Below, in pieces: positions 43,843 through 53,314 of a DNA stretch of 58,932 nt (its first letter is position 1; each line of letters opens with the position of its first letter). Below the pieces are notes generated by a model. That model did no database searches. It saw only the letters and a list, made by a program, of their open reading frames with translations, and was not told where the DNA came from. Position numbers and translations under genes: made by a program. Origin of the DNA: Chthoniobacteraceae bacterium. Lineage in GTDB: Bacteria > Verrucomicrobiota > Verrucomicrobiia > Chthoniobacterales > Chthoniobacteraceae. The stretch covers positions 1 through 58,932 of the forward strand of contig CANJNZ010000022.1 in the NCBI GenBank assembly GCA_947476045.1, read 5' to 3'.

Positions 43843-44853
43843 TTATGAGGCTGGTTTTTTCTCTTTCTCGTCTTTTTCCGGTTCGGGCTCCGTAGGTTTG
43901 TTTTCCTTCGCAGCCTTCTCCCCATCGGCATCAGCGAGCTGGACTCTGCGTTTCAGGACTTTTTGTTCGAGTTCATTCGTTGCTGTCGCCTCGGCGGTTC
44001 CGGCAAAGTTTTCGCGCAATTCCTTGATGGAAATCAAAGCACGGTCGAAATCCTCGAAACCAAAATATGCACGCGCAGCACCGAGAGTTGCCTGCGCCTG
44101 AAACATACGTTGCGACGGATAGAGCGCTGCGATGCGCATATAGCTGAGAAGCGCTTCCTCGTAGCGGATTGCGGCCTTATCAATCTCGTGCTTCTCTTTC
44201 AAATCATCGGCAAGTGCGAGGAGGCTGTCTCCTTTGTTCACTGCGATAAGGCCAAGAATATCCGGCCTTTTGGTCGAGCGGATCGCATCAGCGTAAGATA
44301 GCAGCGCATTGGCGTGCTCTCCTTTGCGTGTGCGTGCGACGGCGTTGAAAGCTTTGGTGAATTGTTTGTATTCCTCGTTCAAGGCGAGTCGCCCAAACTG
44401 CTCGGCGACATCAGCGGCCTCTTTCTCTTTCTTGAGCACGAGCAGCGCCTGAATTTGAAGAGGCACTGCATCCGCCCACCAACTGCCGGGTGCGTCGCGG
44501 AAACCACCATAAAATTTGATGACGGGATCCAATTGTTTGAGCGCATCTTCGGCGCGGCCTGCGGCAATCAAATCTGGAGCTGAGTCGAGCGCAGGCGGCT
44601 TCGGAAAAAATAGACGGAATACCTCTTTTAGCGGCCAGCCAAACTCGCCTTCAGTCGTCGGTCCGCCCGGTTGTGTAGGCGGGATGAGAACGGTCGCACG
44701 AATGATATCCCCTTCGCGCCGCATGCTCTTGGGGTAAATGATTTTTCCGTCGGTGAGTTCAATGCGGATGGCATTGGGCGATGGTGGTGGCTCCGCGAAT
44801 GCGACAACGCTTAGTGCGACGGATGCGATATATAGAGTGCGGATCATTTTCAT
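43843..44853 (-). CDS. Secreted TPR-like protein
   Basis: The 336-residue protein has a signal peptide (LYIASVALSVVAFAEP), a small beta-domain at 25-85 (IRIELTDGKIIYPKSMRREGD) and TPR-like helical repeats through about 90-300 (AAIRYEEALLSYMRIAALYPSQR). An acidic Lys/Glu/Pro tail ends it. Its ATG overlaps the upstream TPR gene (ATGA). The N-terminal beta-domain resembles that of the PTPDL-type protein at 12220-13587. Probably a periplasmic scaffold. Confidence 0.75.
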   Translation of the reverse strand: MKMIRTLYIASVALSVVAFAEPPPSPNAIRIELTDGKIIYPKSMRREGDIIRATVLIPPTQPGGPTTEGEFGWPLKEVFRLFFPKPPALDSAPDLIAAGRAEDALKQLDPVIKFYGGFRDAPGSWWADAVPLQIQALLVLKKEKEAADVAEQFGRLALNEEYKQFTKAFNAVARTRKGEHANALLSYADAIRSTKRPDILGLIAVNKGDSLLALADDLKEKHEIDKAAIRYEEALLSYMRIAALYPSQRMFQAQATLGAARAYFGFEDFDRALISIKELRENFAGTAEATATNELEQKVLKRRVQLADADGEKAAKENKPTEPEPEKDEKEKKPAS

Positions 44854-47800
44854 ACTGCTCCCCCCAGTTCAACGAGGCGTTTCTTAGCCTTTTCGAGTTC
44901 AGGCAGGTCTTTGAATTTCTCGATTTTCTTCTCGTCCGGCTGGCCTGCCCCATCACGCGGATCGAGCAATTCCTTCAGCCGGGTTTTTGCCAGGTCATCA
45001 AGACCCTGGCGATAGTATCCCTCGGCCGCCTTGAGATAGGCGCGAGCGACCCATACTGGATACTTGCCCTGCGAAACCGTGATGCGCTCGAAACCCGCCG
45101 TGGCTTCCTTGAATTTACCAGTGCGGAAAAGAACATCTGCGATGTAGTAAAGTGCAAGCGCAGTTGATTCGCCGCGCCACTCGCGGACGCTTGCAACTTC
45201 CTCAAACGTCTTTTTTGCCTTTAAATATTTTTCCGTTGCTCCATCAGGAGATTTGTCTTTCTCAACATCGGCTATTTCGAGCAGGCATTTGGCTTGTCCG
45301 AGGAGTGCTTCTTTTAATTTCCAAGGAGCCCCGAGACGATCAATGGCGTAATCAAAAAGATCCATTGCCTTTTTGTATTCCTTGCGGGCGAGAAGGACCT
45401 CACCCATACCGACCCATCCGGCATCCACACGCTCGGATTTCGGGAAATCTTCCTTCAATTTGCGATAGACGACTTCAGCCCTGTCGATCTCGCCTTTGAC
45501 CAGAAGGTAGTCGCCCACTTCCATCAACAAATGCGGACTGAGGTCTTCGGCCTTCGCTTTTTCAGCGATTTCGGCGATCACTGCGACGCGCTTTTCGGGC
45601 GTGCGTCCGATGCGGAATAATTCGCCACGCGCATATACGAGCCGCCACTGCGCGGTTTCGTTTGCGTTTTCGGCGAGCGGCTTGAGCATCCGATCAAGTT
45701 CAGCCGCGGCGTCCCACTTAGGCAGTGGTGCGTCTGCACTCACGACATCCTTCACCGGAGGACGCCGGCGCGACCACTCGGCGAGCTGGCTGAGCATCAT
45801 CTCGCAGCCTTCGCGCTTCGGATTTCCGATGTGTTTTTTCAGCGTTTCGATGGTCAGTTCCTTCGCTTCCTCCATGCGTCCAAGCTTTGCCTTGGCCTTG
45901 CCCACCCAATAAATTGCGGTGACCGCAGCCGGATGCTCGGGTCGCTCTTTGACGAACTCCGTATAGAGCTTTTCGATACCCTCCCAATCGGCAGCCTTCT
46001 GGAGTTGCTTGCCCGCTTCAAAAAGCGAATACAGGAGCACTTCGTCGCTGACGTTTTTGTGTTTGTAACTCGCAATGTAAGCAGCAGCGGATTCTGCAGG
46101 CAGTTTGAGAGCGCCTTTTGCATCGCCGAGCAGCGCATAGACTTCGGGTTGGAGCATCTCGATTTTGTTGTTACCAAAAAGTGAGAGCCACGTCTCGCAG
46201 TCCTGCACGGCCAGTTCGTTTTCACTGGCTGCGTAATGGCAGACGCCGAGGCGGTATCGCGCATCCGAGCCGTAGTTGCCCTTTTCGCCCCACTTCTTCA
46301 CATGGTTTTCCAGGCGTTCGATTGCGCCATCTTCGTCGGATGGTTTATCGGGATTTTTTTGATAGTGCCCTTGGAATAAATGGCAGAGAGCGAGCTGATA
46401 TTCCGCGTCTTCCATGAACAGGCCCTTCCCTCCTCCTACCGCACCAAATTCCGCAATGAAGCTGTTGAAATCCTTCTGCGCCAAATCAAACTTGTTTTGT
46501 AAAAAGCGTGCATTGCCGAGTTGGTAGCGCACTTCCGGCCAGTAAAGCTTGCGGTGATTTTCTGCGTCTTCCTTCAGCTTCGATGCCTGCTCGCGCACCT
46601 TCGAATCATTCGAATTCAGTGCATTCTGGTAGGTTCGTTCCGGCAAGTCCGACAATAGTTTTTGCGCTGCTTCGAAATTTTGCTCCGCCAAAAACCACTC
46701 CTTCTTTCGCATCGCGGACATCGCCTTGATAAATGTCACCTGCGCGACATGCGGACCGGTGGGAAATTCCTTCGTGTATTCATCGCAAAGCGCGTAAGTC
46801 CGCACCGCAAGACCGAGATCCGCATACATCGCCAGCCGGCTGAATATCACCAGCTCGCGCAACGCTGATGTCGGATATTCTTCAAGGATCTGGTTGAAGA
46901 CCACGATGGCTTCCCACTTCTTGTTCATATCCGCATGGCAGCGGGCCATGCGGAAATAGAGGGCCGGCATGAAGTCGGGCAGCTTTTCAAATTCAGCGAG
47001 AATTTTCTTCGCCTCCTCAAGTCTCGGCTTCACCACTTCCTCGTTCGTCCGCTGCGCCTTCATGGTGAGCATCGGGTCTTTGCCGGCAGCCTTGAGGTTC
47101 TGGTCGATCAACTTCTCCATTGCGGCGATGCGATCATTTTGAAGTTTCAGCACCACTTCGCGCGGGCGCACTGTCCAATAAGCCTCCAGTGCTTTCGCGT
47201 AGGCGTGAACCTCCAGCAACTCATCGCCGAGCTTCACAGCGACCCCGTTGAGGGCGATGAAGTTTTCGACGAGATGGATCTTCTTCTGGAGCTTTTTCAG
47301 CAAGTCCACCGCCTTGTCGGCAAACTCGACGGATTTCGGCTGAGCAGGATCGTGCTTTAGCGCGTAGAGCGACATGAGGCGCACCGCTCCCTCCGCCGAA
47401 GTCGAGGTGTTGAATTCGGGATACACCAGCCGCTCCAGCACTTGAATTTCTTCCTCCGGCTTTTTGAGTTGCCTGTAGCAATACGCCTGTCCCGACAGGG
47501 AGTGCTCGCGCATGGCAAGCATCTCGGGCGCCTTCGTCGCAGCCTCCACCTGCGTCCACCATTCGATGGATGTCTGCCACTCCTTCATCATGAGATAGGA
47601 CTGGGCAATGGCCACCTTTACTTCCAGGACACGCGGGTCTGCCGGCCAGCGCCGGATAAATTCCCTCCAATAGGAACCAATGGCCTTTTCCAGCAACTCC
47701 TTGTCCACTTTGCCGCCCACGGTCGCTTTACGATAGTAACACTCGCCAAGTATAAGATAGCAGGCCATGGCCGACGGAGCCTTCTGCTTCTCATCCTCCG

Positions 47801-48032
47801 TCAACATCCCGAGATATTCCTCGAGCTTGCTGATTGACTCATCGTATTTCTGTCCTTCGAAAAACTGGAGGCCGCCGGCAAAAAGCTGCGATAGCTTGAT
47901 GGCCCTCAATTGCTCCGGAGTCAGCGATTGTGGGTTCGCAGATGGAGCCGGCACCTGCGCGATAGCGGAGACCGTCAGCGCAAACGCGAGAGCGGTGAGC
48001 AGGGTGATTCTGGAAAGTAAAAACCGGCGCAT
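44850..48032 (-). CDS. Large secreted TPR-repeat protein
   Basis: The 1060-residue protein starts with a signal peptide (SRITLLTALAFALTVSAIAQVP). It continues as many TPR/Sel1-like helical repeats, e.g. KYDESISKLEEYLGML, AIVVFNQILEEYPTSALR, KFDLAQKDFNSFIAEFG and YKKAMDLFDYAI. Such long TPR proteins in Verrucomicrobiota and Planctomycetota lie in operons with VWA or TolQ/R-like proteins and probably organise envelope complexes. No enzymatic motif is visible. First gene of the three-gene unit. Confidence 0.82.
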   Translation of the reverse strand: MRRFLLSRITLLTALAFALTVSAIAQVPAPSANPQSLTPEQLRAIKLSQLFAGGLQFFEGQKYDESISKLEEYLGMLTEDEKQKAPSAMACYLILGECYYRKATVGGKVDKELLEKAIGSYWREFIRRWPADPRVLEVKVAIAQSYLMMKEWQTSIEWWTQVEAATKAPEMLAMREHSLSGQAYCYRQLKKPEEEIQVLERLVYPEFNTSTSAEGAVRLMSLYALKHDPAQPKSVEFADKAVDLLKKLQKKIHLVENFIALNGVAVKLGDELLEVHAYAKALEAYWTVRPREVVLKLQNDRIAAMEKLIDQNLKAAGKDPMLTMKAQRTNEEVVKPRLEEAKKILAEFEKLPDFMPALYFRMARCHADMNKKWEAIVVFNQILEEYPTSALRELVIFSRLAMYADLGLAVRTYALCDEYTKEFPTGPHVAQVTFIKAMSAMRKKEWFLAEQNFEAAQKLLSDLPERTYQNALNSNDSKVREQASKLKEDAENHRKLYWPEVRYQLGNARFLQNKFDLAQKDFNSFIAEFGAVGGGKGLFMEDAEYQLALCHLFQGHYQKNPDKPSDEDGAIERLENHVKKWGEKGNYGSDARYRLGVCHYAASENELAVQDCETWLSLFGNNKIEMLQPEVYALLGDAKGALKLPAESAAAYIASYKHKNVSDEVLLYSLFEAGKQLQKAADWEGIEKLYTEFVKERPEHPAAVTAIYWVGKAKAKLGRMEEAKELTIETLKKHIGNPKREGCEMMLSQLAEWSRRRPPVKDVVSADAPLPKWDAAAELDRMLKPLAENANETAQWRLVYARGELFRIGRTPEKRVAVIAEIAEKAKAEDLSPHLLMEVGDYLLVKGEIDRAEVVYRKLKEDFPKSERVDAGWVGMGEVLLARKEYKKAMDLFDYAIDRLGAPWKLKEALLGQAKCLLEIADVEKDKSPDGATEKYLKAKKTFEEVASVREWRGESTALALYYIADVLFRTGKFKEATAGFERITVSQGKYPVWVARAYLKAAEGYYRQGLDDLAKTRLKELLDPRDGAGQPDEKKIEKFKDLPELEKAKKRLVELGGAV

Positions 48033-48260
48033 GGAATGTCTGAACTAGTGCCCAGCGATATAAAAAGTCCAGCCGTCAATTTATAGAAAACAGTAGTTTA
48101 AGATTTCGACATCGGCAAAGCCCGCATTCGGAAGCTCAAAAAATGCCGGTCATTTAGCACGACTCAGCGGTATCGTGAAAATTGCTGTGATTTCACCCTT
48201 GCGCACCATATGCGAAGTGCGTATCTCTCCCGCCCTTTTATTTCCGGGACACACGTAACC

Positions 48261-49022
48261 ATGCCTAAAACGAAGCCAAAAAAAGCAGCCAAAAACAAGC
48301 CGAAAGCCGCACCAGCAAAGGCTTCCAGGCCTGCTGCCAAGAGCAAGCCAAAGGCAGCCGCCAAGTCGGCCAAGAAGTCCAAGCCTGCTAAAAAAGCGCC
48401 CGCAAAAGCGGTTAAGCAGAAATCGAAAGTCGTCGCTAAGCCTGCAAAAAAAACCGCTACCAAAGCAGGTAAAGTCGCATCGAAGCCTGTGACAAATACA
48501 AATGGTCGTCGGCCAGTCGCAGGGCCGAAAAAGCCGGTGAAGCTGACACCTTTCCTCAAACTCCAACGCGAACGTCTCCACGTGCTGCGCGACAGTCTGC
48601 TCGATGCAATGGCCGGTGTCGCCAAGGACACGCTGCGCTCACGCCCCGAAGGCAGCGAGGCCAGCGCGTTTGGGCAGCATCAGGCCGATGCAGGCAGCGA
48701 CGCCTACGACAAAGATTTTGCACTTTCCCTCCTCTCGCAGGAGCAGGACGCTCTCTATGAGATCGAAGAAGCACTCAAACGCATTGATGCCGGCACCTAC
48801 GGCATTTGCGAAATCAGCGGCAAGCCAATCCTCCCAGCGCGCCTCGAAGCACTGCCATTCGCCCGTCTGACGGTTCAATGTCAGGCCGAATTCGAGCGCA
48901 CCAAAAAATTTCAACGCAACCGCGCGCCCGTCACCTCGCTATTCGGTCTCACCGACAGCGAAGGCGAAGAGGAAACCGAGGAAGCCGAGGAAGCACCCAC
49001 CAAACCACAAGCAGAGGACTAA
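48261..49022 (+). CDS. TraR/DksA-type protein with histone H1-like Lys/Ala tail
   Basis: The 253-residue protein has two parts. Residues 1-95 are a Lys/Ala/Pro tail with PAKKA-type repeats like the histone H1-like proteins of bacteria. Residues of about 100-230 form the DksA coiled coil and finger (QRERLHVLRDSLLDAMAG, ALYEIEEALKRIDAGTYGICEISGKPI, ARLEALPFARLTVQC). Only two of the four finger cysteines remain (GICEISG and VQCQ), so zinc binding is doubtful. An acidic tail follows. It may combine DNA binding with RNA polymerase binding. The ATG at 48261 is chosen because upstream in-frame codons are non-basic. rpmG and rpsR follow closely. Confidence 0.82.
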   Translation: MPKTKPKKAAKNKPKAAPAKASRPAAKSKPKAAAKSAKKSKPAKKAPAKAVKQKSKVVAKPAKKTATKAGKVASKPVTNTNGRRPVAGPKKPVKLTPFLKLQRERLHVLRDSLLDAMAGVAKDTLRSRPEGSEASAFGQHQADAGSDAYDKDFALSLLSQEQDALYEIEEALKRIDAGTYGICEISGKPILPARLEALPFARLTVQCQAEFERTKKFQRNRAPVTSLFGLTDSEGEEETEEAEEAPTKPQAED

Positions 49023-49028
49023 ACTATT

Positions 49029-49202
49029 ATGGCCAGAGAATTCATCATGATCGAATGCACCGAGGCGAAAGCGGAGGGGAAACCCGTATCCCGCTACATC
49101 TCCACGCGTAACAAAAAGAGCCCGAACACACCGAACAGGCTCGAAAAAGTGAAATACAACCCGCATCTGAAACGCCGCACGCTTCATCGCGAAATCAAGT
49201 AA
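49029..49202 (+). CDS. rpmG: 50S ribosomal protein L33
   Basis: A 57-residue basic protein ([53 protein letters not shown]) matches bL33. Only one cysteine remains, so it is the zinc-free variant. It lies 6 bp after the DksA-like gene and 2 bp before rpsR. Confidence 0.93.
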   Translation: MAREFIMIECTEAKAEGKPVSRYISTRNKKSPNTPNRLEKVKYNPHLKRRTLHREIK

Positions 49203-49204
49203 AC

Positions 49205-49447
49205 ATGAGCACGCCAAAGACACCGCAACGCAAATCCAACTTCCGCAAAGCCAACCGCACCATGCCACGCCGTCGCGTGGAAGTCGCGCTGGCCGACATT
49301 GACTGGAAGAACCCGGAAATCCTGAAACGCTACATCACCGAGAACGGGAAAATTCTTCCCCGTCGTGCGACTGGCGTTCCTGCGCATTACCATCGCAAAA
49401 TCACAAACGCCATCAAGCGTGCCCGTCAGGCGCTCTTGATGAAGTAA
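49205..49447 (+). CDS. rpsR: 30S ribosomal protein S18
   Basis: The 80-residue protein carries the bS18 core: VEVALADIDWKNPEILKRYI, ENGKILPRRATGVPAHYHRK and ITNAIKRARQALLMK. bS18 sits on the 30S platform with bS6. It is the last gene of the DksA-like/rpmG/rpsR unit and ends in a hairpin terminator. Confidence 0.96.
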   Translation: MSTPKTPQRKSNFRKANRTMPRRRVEVALADIDWKNPEILKRYITENGKILPRRATGVPAHYHRKITNAIKRARQALLMK

Positions 49448-49470
49448 GCGCCGCAAGGCGAAACTTTTTA

Positions 49471-49511
49471 ACAAACGACGCGCTGCCGAAAGCAGCGCGT
49501 CGTTTGTCTTT
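49471..49511 (+). terminator. Terminator after rpsR, shared with the convergent BatA-like gene
   Basis: A perfect 16-bp stem pairs 49471-49486 with 49492-49507 around a CGAAA loop, followed by CTTT. On the opposite strand the stem is followed by TTAAAAAG, so it mainly serves rpsR. Confidence 0.75.
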
Positions 49512-49514
49512 AGA

Positions 49515-51701
49515 TTATCTCGACCGGCTCCAGCGGTTGCCGAGCACGGTCTCCGCGATGGCGAGGAGGAGCACTGCGAGCGCAATCGCAAGCCACAATT
49601 CCGTGCCCGTGCGTTCGTGCTGGAGCTGGGTGCGCAAGTCCATCGAGGGCGTCCAGCGAATCATCTGCACGAACTCCGCCAGCGTCGTTGCATCCGCGCC
49701 TGGCATCTCGTGCAGGTCACTTTCCGCCGGGTCCGCGTAGGCGGCGAAACGCAATTTCCCCTCGTCGCCGAAGCGCGCCTCGTAGGCTCCGCCGGTGAAA
49801 GTGTCCGCGTATTCGACGAGCGGGACGTTGTTCTTCAATTCAATCGTCTTCCCGCGCGCGCCCTCTTTTTTTCCACCCGGCTCGACGATAGCCACGTCCT
49901 TCCCCGCCATATCCGCTGCCACTGCGTAGGTGAACGGCGAACCCGTTCGCACATTTAACCGCTCCTCCTGCCGCGCGAGCAGATGGCCGAGCGTGCGATG
50001 CATCAGCGGGAGAAAAACCGGGCGCACCGGCAGGTCGCTCCATCCCGCGTCCGCCGTGCTGCTAAATTGCACCACGCGGCCAAAACCAAACGCGCGCTCC
50101 ATCACCGCCGGCTCGCCATCCGCATAACTGAGCACCACCGCGGGCGGGCCGACATCGCCGGGCACGTCGCTCTTTTTCGGCGGCACGAGTGTATAGACCC
50201 GATAAAACTGCGCCGTGCCGAGCGTGCCGCTCTGCGGGTCTTTCCATGGTTCCACGATGCGATGCGCGTAGTCCTTCGTTTGCAGACGGAAAAAAGTCTG
50301 CGGCCTCTCCGCTTTCGTCTCATCCACCGCCTCGCCGCGAATCGCCCCGAACGCAGCGGGCAGCATCGCACGCTCCGTGTGCATCCGGTCATTGTAAAAC
50401 GCCGCGCTGATCCGCGAGCCGGGGAAAATAATCAGCCCGCCGCCGAGTCTCACGAAATTTTCCAGCGCCGTGAGCGCCGGGCCGGACACATCCACCACGT
50501 TCGCCAGCACCACCGCCTCGTAGTCCTTCAGCGAAACGGAATCGAGTTCCGCGCCGCTCACCGTTCGCGTCTTGATGTAATAGCGGTCGCGCATTTCGAG
50601 CGGCACCGGCGTCAGCGCATTGCGCAAATAGAACACCTCGCTGTCGCGCGGCTCCACACCGGGGTCGCCATCCACGAGCAGCACATTCACCTCGTCAATC
50701 ACTCGCAGCGCAAACGTCCGGTGATCGTCGAAAGTGCAGCGGTCATCGTGCAGACGCGCCGTCACCGTGTGAAAACCCGGCTCGCGGAAAGTCGCAAACA
50801 TCGAAAGCGCCTTCGGCTCGCCGCCATTGGGCACCACGTCGAACGTCTGTTCGTCGGCAGCGGGCTCATCGTCCACCGCGAGACTCACCGCAACGTTGCG
50901 TGCTTCTTCGGGGCCGAAATTGGACACGCTCACCTCGAAACGCAGCGGCTGGTTCACCGGCGCAAGCGCGCTCGCCAGACGAATATTCGTCACCGCCATG
51001 TTGCGCTCCTCGCCTTCGTTCACGAGCACCATGCGCACGCGCACTTCCTTCTTCACCGATTCCAGCAAATTGCGCGTCTCCGCCGCACCCTTCCATCCTG
51101 CAGCCTGACCGTCCGTCACCGCGTAGATGTGTTTGTGGACACTCGCCTGCCGCTTGAGCACATCAATCGCCCTGCGCAACGCAGGCTGCCACTCCGTCGC
51201 CTGATCACTCCGCTTCGCATCGCGGATCATCTTCCGCGCGAGCGCGAGATCGTGCGTCGGCTCCGGTATCGAATCCTTCACCTGATCCGAAACCAGCCAC
51301 ACCGCCACCGACGAACCGCCCGGCAGCGAATCGAGCACCTGCTCCGCCGCCTTCTGCGCTTTTTCAAAACGCGTCTGCGCTCCGTCGCTCGTCGCCATCG
51401 AGCCGGAATTATCCAGCAGCACGATGGCCGTTTCATCCCCGCCAAAGATGGTGAAATTACTTTCCCTCAGCGCAGGCCGCGCGAGCGCCAGCGCGAGCAG
51501 CGCGACCACGAGGCAGCGTAGGATGAGCAAAATGATGTCCTCGATGTTCAGCTTCCGCTGATTGCGCTCCACGGTGATGCGCAGAAATTTCATTGCCGCC
51601 CACACCACGCGCTTGATCTGCTTTTTCGCGAGCAGATGGATGATGATCGGCGATGCAATCCCGGCGATGCCGGCGAGGAGCCACGGATTTAAGAACGACA
51701 T
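49515..51701 (-). CDS. BatA-type membrane protein with VWA domain
   Basis: The 728-residue protein begins with the aerotolerance-type N-terminal membrane domain: FLNPWLLAGIAGIASPIIIHLL, then LNIEDIILLILRCLVVALLALALARPAL. A VWA domain has MIDAS IVLLDNSGSMATSDG (DxSxS). An Ig-like CARDB region (LRFEVSVSNFGPEEARNVAV), a glutamine amidotransferase-like segment near 375-470 and a C-terminal transmembrane helix (LWLAIALAVLLLAIAETVLG) follow. It is the usual partner of DUF58/MoxR genes; those systems are linked to envelope stress. ATG 51701 fits the membrane start. Confidence 0.88.
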   Translation of the reverse strand: MSFLNPWLLAGIAGIASPIIIHLLAKKQIKRVVWAAMKFLRITVERNQRKLNIEDIILLILRCLVVALLALALARPALRESNFTIFGGDETAIVLLDNSGSMATSDGAQTRFEKAQKAAEQVLDSLPGGSSVAVWLVSDQVKDSIPEPTHDLALARKMIRDAKRSDQATEWQPALRRAIDVLKRQASVHKHIYAVTDGQAAGWKGAAETRNLLESVKKEVRVRMVLVNEGEERNMAVTNIRLASALAPVNQPLRFEVSVSNFGPEEARNVAVSLAVDDEPAADEQTFDVVPNGGEPKALSMFATFREPGFHTVTARLHDDRCTFDDHRTFALRVIDEVNVLLVDGDPGVEPRDSEVFYLRNALTPVPLEMRDRYYIKTRTVSGAELDSVSLKDYEAVVLANVVDVSGPALTALENFVRLGGGLIIFPGSRISAAFYNDRMHTERAMLPAAFGAIRGEAVDETKAERPQTFFRLQTKDYAHRIVEPWKDPQSGTLGTAQFYRVYTLVPPKKSDVPGDVGPPAVVLSYADGEPAVMERAFGFGRVVQFSSTADAGWSDLPVRPVFLPLMHRTLGHLLARQEERLNVRTGSPFTYAVAADMAGKDVAIVEPGGKKEGARGKTIELKNNVPLVEYADTFTGGAYEARFGDEGKLRFAAYADPAESDLHEMPGADATTLAEFVQMIRWTPSMDLRTQLQHERTGTELWLAIALAVLLLAIAETVLGNRWSRSR

Positions 51702-51717
51702 GGGGCGCGAAAGTTTT

Positions 51718-52635
51718 TCATCCGTATCTATGCTGCCTCGTCCCCAGCCACGCAGTGAGCACATCGGCCCATGGCTGCTCGGTATTCACGCGGATATACG
51801 GGCAGCCGTTGCGCTCGCACACGAGGCGGATGCGATCCAGAAACGCCCCAAATTCCTCCAGGTAACTCTTCCGGATTTCCGCCGGACGCGTGAGCACCCG
51901 ACCCTGATTTTCCAGCCCGATGAACTCCACCGTTCCATTAAAAGGAAACGTCAGTTCCTGCGGATCGAGCACGTGGAAAACGATCACCTCATGCCCCGCG
52001 AACCGCAGATGCTGGATGCCGCGCAGCATCTTTTCCTCATCGTCCATCAAATCGCTAATGAGCACCACAATCCCGCGCCGCCTCGCCTTGCGCGCGAGGT
52101 CTTCGAGCACATCGGAAATATTCGTCGGCTCCTCCGGCTTGAACGCCGCCAGCGTCGCGCAGATTTGATGAATCTTCGCCAGACTGTCCGTGCGCTGATG
52201 ATACTCGCGCACCTTTTGATCAAAGACCGAAACCGACGCCGCGTCGCGCTGGAGCAGGATGAGATACGCCAGACACGCCGCCATCACCTTCCCGTATTCC
52301 AGCTTCGTCACCTTCCCCGACCCAAACTTCATGCTCTCACTTCCATCCAGCAGCAGATGTGCGACGAAATTCGTCTCCTGCTCATATTGCTTGATGTAAT
52401 AGCGGTCGCTCCGCCCGAGAACCTTCCAGTCCAGATGCCGCGTATCATCGCCCGGCACATACTCGCGATGCTGCGCAAACTCGATGGCAAACCCGCGAAA
52501 CGGCGACTTGTGAGCGCCCGCCATATAGCCCTCCACGATGGTGCGCGCCTGCAAACCGAGATACTCAGCCTTCTGAATCGCCTCCGCATCCAGCAGCGGA
52601 GAAAGCGCAGTCTTTTGAGAAGATTTCGTAGCCAT
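51718..52635 (-). CDS. DUF58 domain protein
   Basis: The 305-residue protein has the DUF58 hallmark REYVPGDDTRHLDWKVLGRSD and a VWA-like LLLDGSESMKFGSGKVTKLEYG, then VVLISDLMDDEEKML. DUF58 proteins usually sit between a MoxR ATPase and a BatA-type protein. Here the BatA gene follows by 16 bp but no MoxR gene lies upstream. The 163 bp upstream (52636-52798) hold no convincing gene. Confidence 0.92.
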   Translation of the reverse strand: MATKSSQKTALSPLLDAEAIQKAEYLGLQARTIVEGYMAGAHKSPFRGFAIEFAQHREYVPGDDTRHLDWKVLGRSDRYYIKQYEQETNFVAHLLLDGSESMKFGSGKVTKLEYGKVMAACLAYLILLQRDAASVSVFDQKVREYHQRTDSLAKIHQICATLAAFKPEEPTNISDVLEDLARKARRRGIVVLISDLMDDEEKMLRGIQHLRFAGHEVIVFHVLDPQELTFPFNGTVEFIGLENQGRVLTRPAEIRKSYLEEFGAFLDRIRLVCERNGCPYIRVNTEQPWADVLTAWLGTRQHRYG

Positions 52636-52798
52636 CGGAAAATCTCGCGCAGCGTGCCCCGCAGCCGCGCAAGGGGGAAGGAGGAAATGAAACCGCCCAC
52701 CGCAGAAGCGCTGCCGCTACCGGATTATTTTCAACTGCGCAGAGTTTTAGCCGCGCTTCGCAATCACTGCAATAATGTGCGAAGGAATGGAGCGTGTT

Positions 52799-53314
52799 CT
52801 ACCCGATGCTCGTTGTGGGCTCGCCAGTGAGTTCCTCGATCTCGGTGGCGAGTCGTTCGGCTTTGGTTTTCAGTTCCGCCAGTTCGGCTTCGAGCGCGGC
52901 GATTCGTTTTGCCGCCACGGTGTCGAGCAAGCCGGGCTGTTTCTCCACCAACTGCGCCAGTTCATACTCGGCGCTTTCGCGCAGGCGGTTCGTGGATTCG
53001 AGCACTCGGACGATCTCCATTTCGAGACTCTCCCACAGTCGCCTCAACTGTGCGATCTGCTGGTCGTCGCGGAAGTCGAGATTTCCCCAGCCTTTTCGGA
53101 AAATGAATCCGTCCGGGTCGTTGGCGATCTCGCGCAGTGTGGCGAGGTCGCCCGTGTCCCGCGCATGATTGATCGCGCCGGTCAGCTTTTCATACGTTTC
53201 GAGCTTCTTCGGGTCATTGGCGAAACGGTCGGGATGATAGAGCTTCACGAGCTTGCGCCAGAGCGCACCCATTTCGTCGGCTTCAGCCTCGGAAAGCTCT
53301 CGCTTGTTCTCCAT
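52799..53314 (-). CDS. J-domain protein, apparently 5'-truncated
   Basis: The 171-residue product carries a J domain (ALWRKLVKLYHPDRF with HPD, then KLETYEKLTGAINHARDTGDLATL). A C-terminal helical part follows (RLRESAEYELAQLVEKQPGLL, AELKTKAERLATEIEEL). Upstream of the ATG the same frame still reads coding-like Glu-rich residues. It passes an in-frame TAA (53360-53362), then EEDAEQVGEEF and HERKKLEED, until about 53425. Relatives usually have a long coiled coil before the J domain. The gene therefore seems to have lost its 5' part where the next island begins, and may be a pseudogene or a shortened protein. Confidence 0.7.
   Translation of the reverse strand: MENKRELSEAEADEMGALWRKLVKLYHPDRFANDPKKLETYEKLTGAINHARDTGDLATLREIANDPDGFIFRKGWGNLDFRDDQQIAQLRRLWESLEMEIVRVLESTNRLRESAEYELAQLVEKQPGLLDTVAAKRIAALEAELAELKTKAERLATEIEELTGEPTTSIG

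Noticed and set aside
49983-51521. 512-codon open frame on the plus strand, Arg/His-rich, opposite the BatA-like gene
   Set aside because: Shadow of the minus-strand gene caused by GC-biased codon use; composition is Arg/His-heavy with no domain, and the minus-strand product has clear motifs.
51562-52830. 422-codon open frame on the plus strand opposite BatA/DUF58
   Set aside because: Same antisense effect; the minus strand carries clear DUF58 and BatA motifs.
52687-52830. 47-codon plus-strand frame between DUF58 and the J-domain gene
   Set aside because: No family resemblance, it overlaps the J-domain gene end, and there is no ribosome-binding or coupling evidence.
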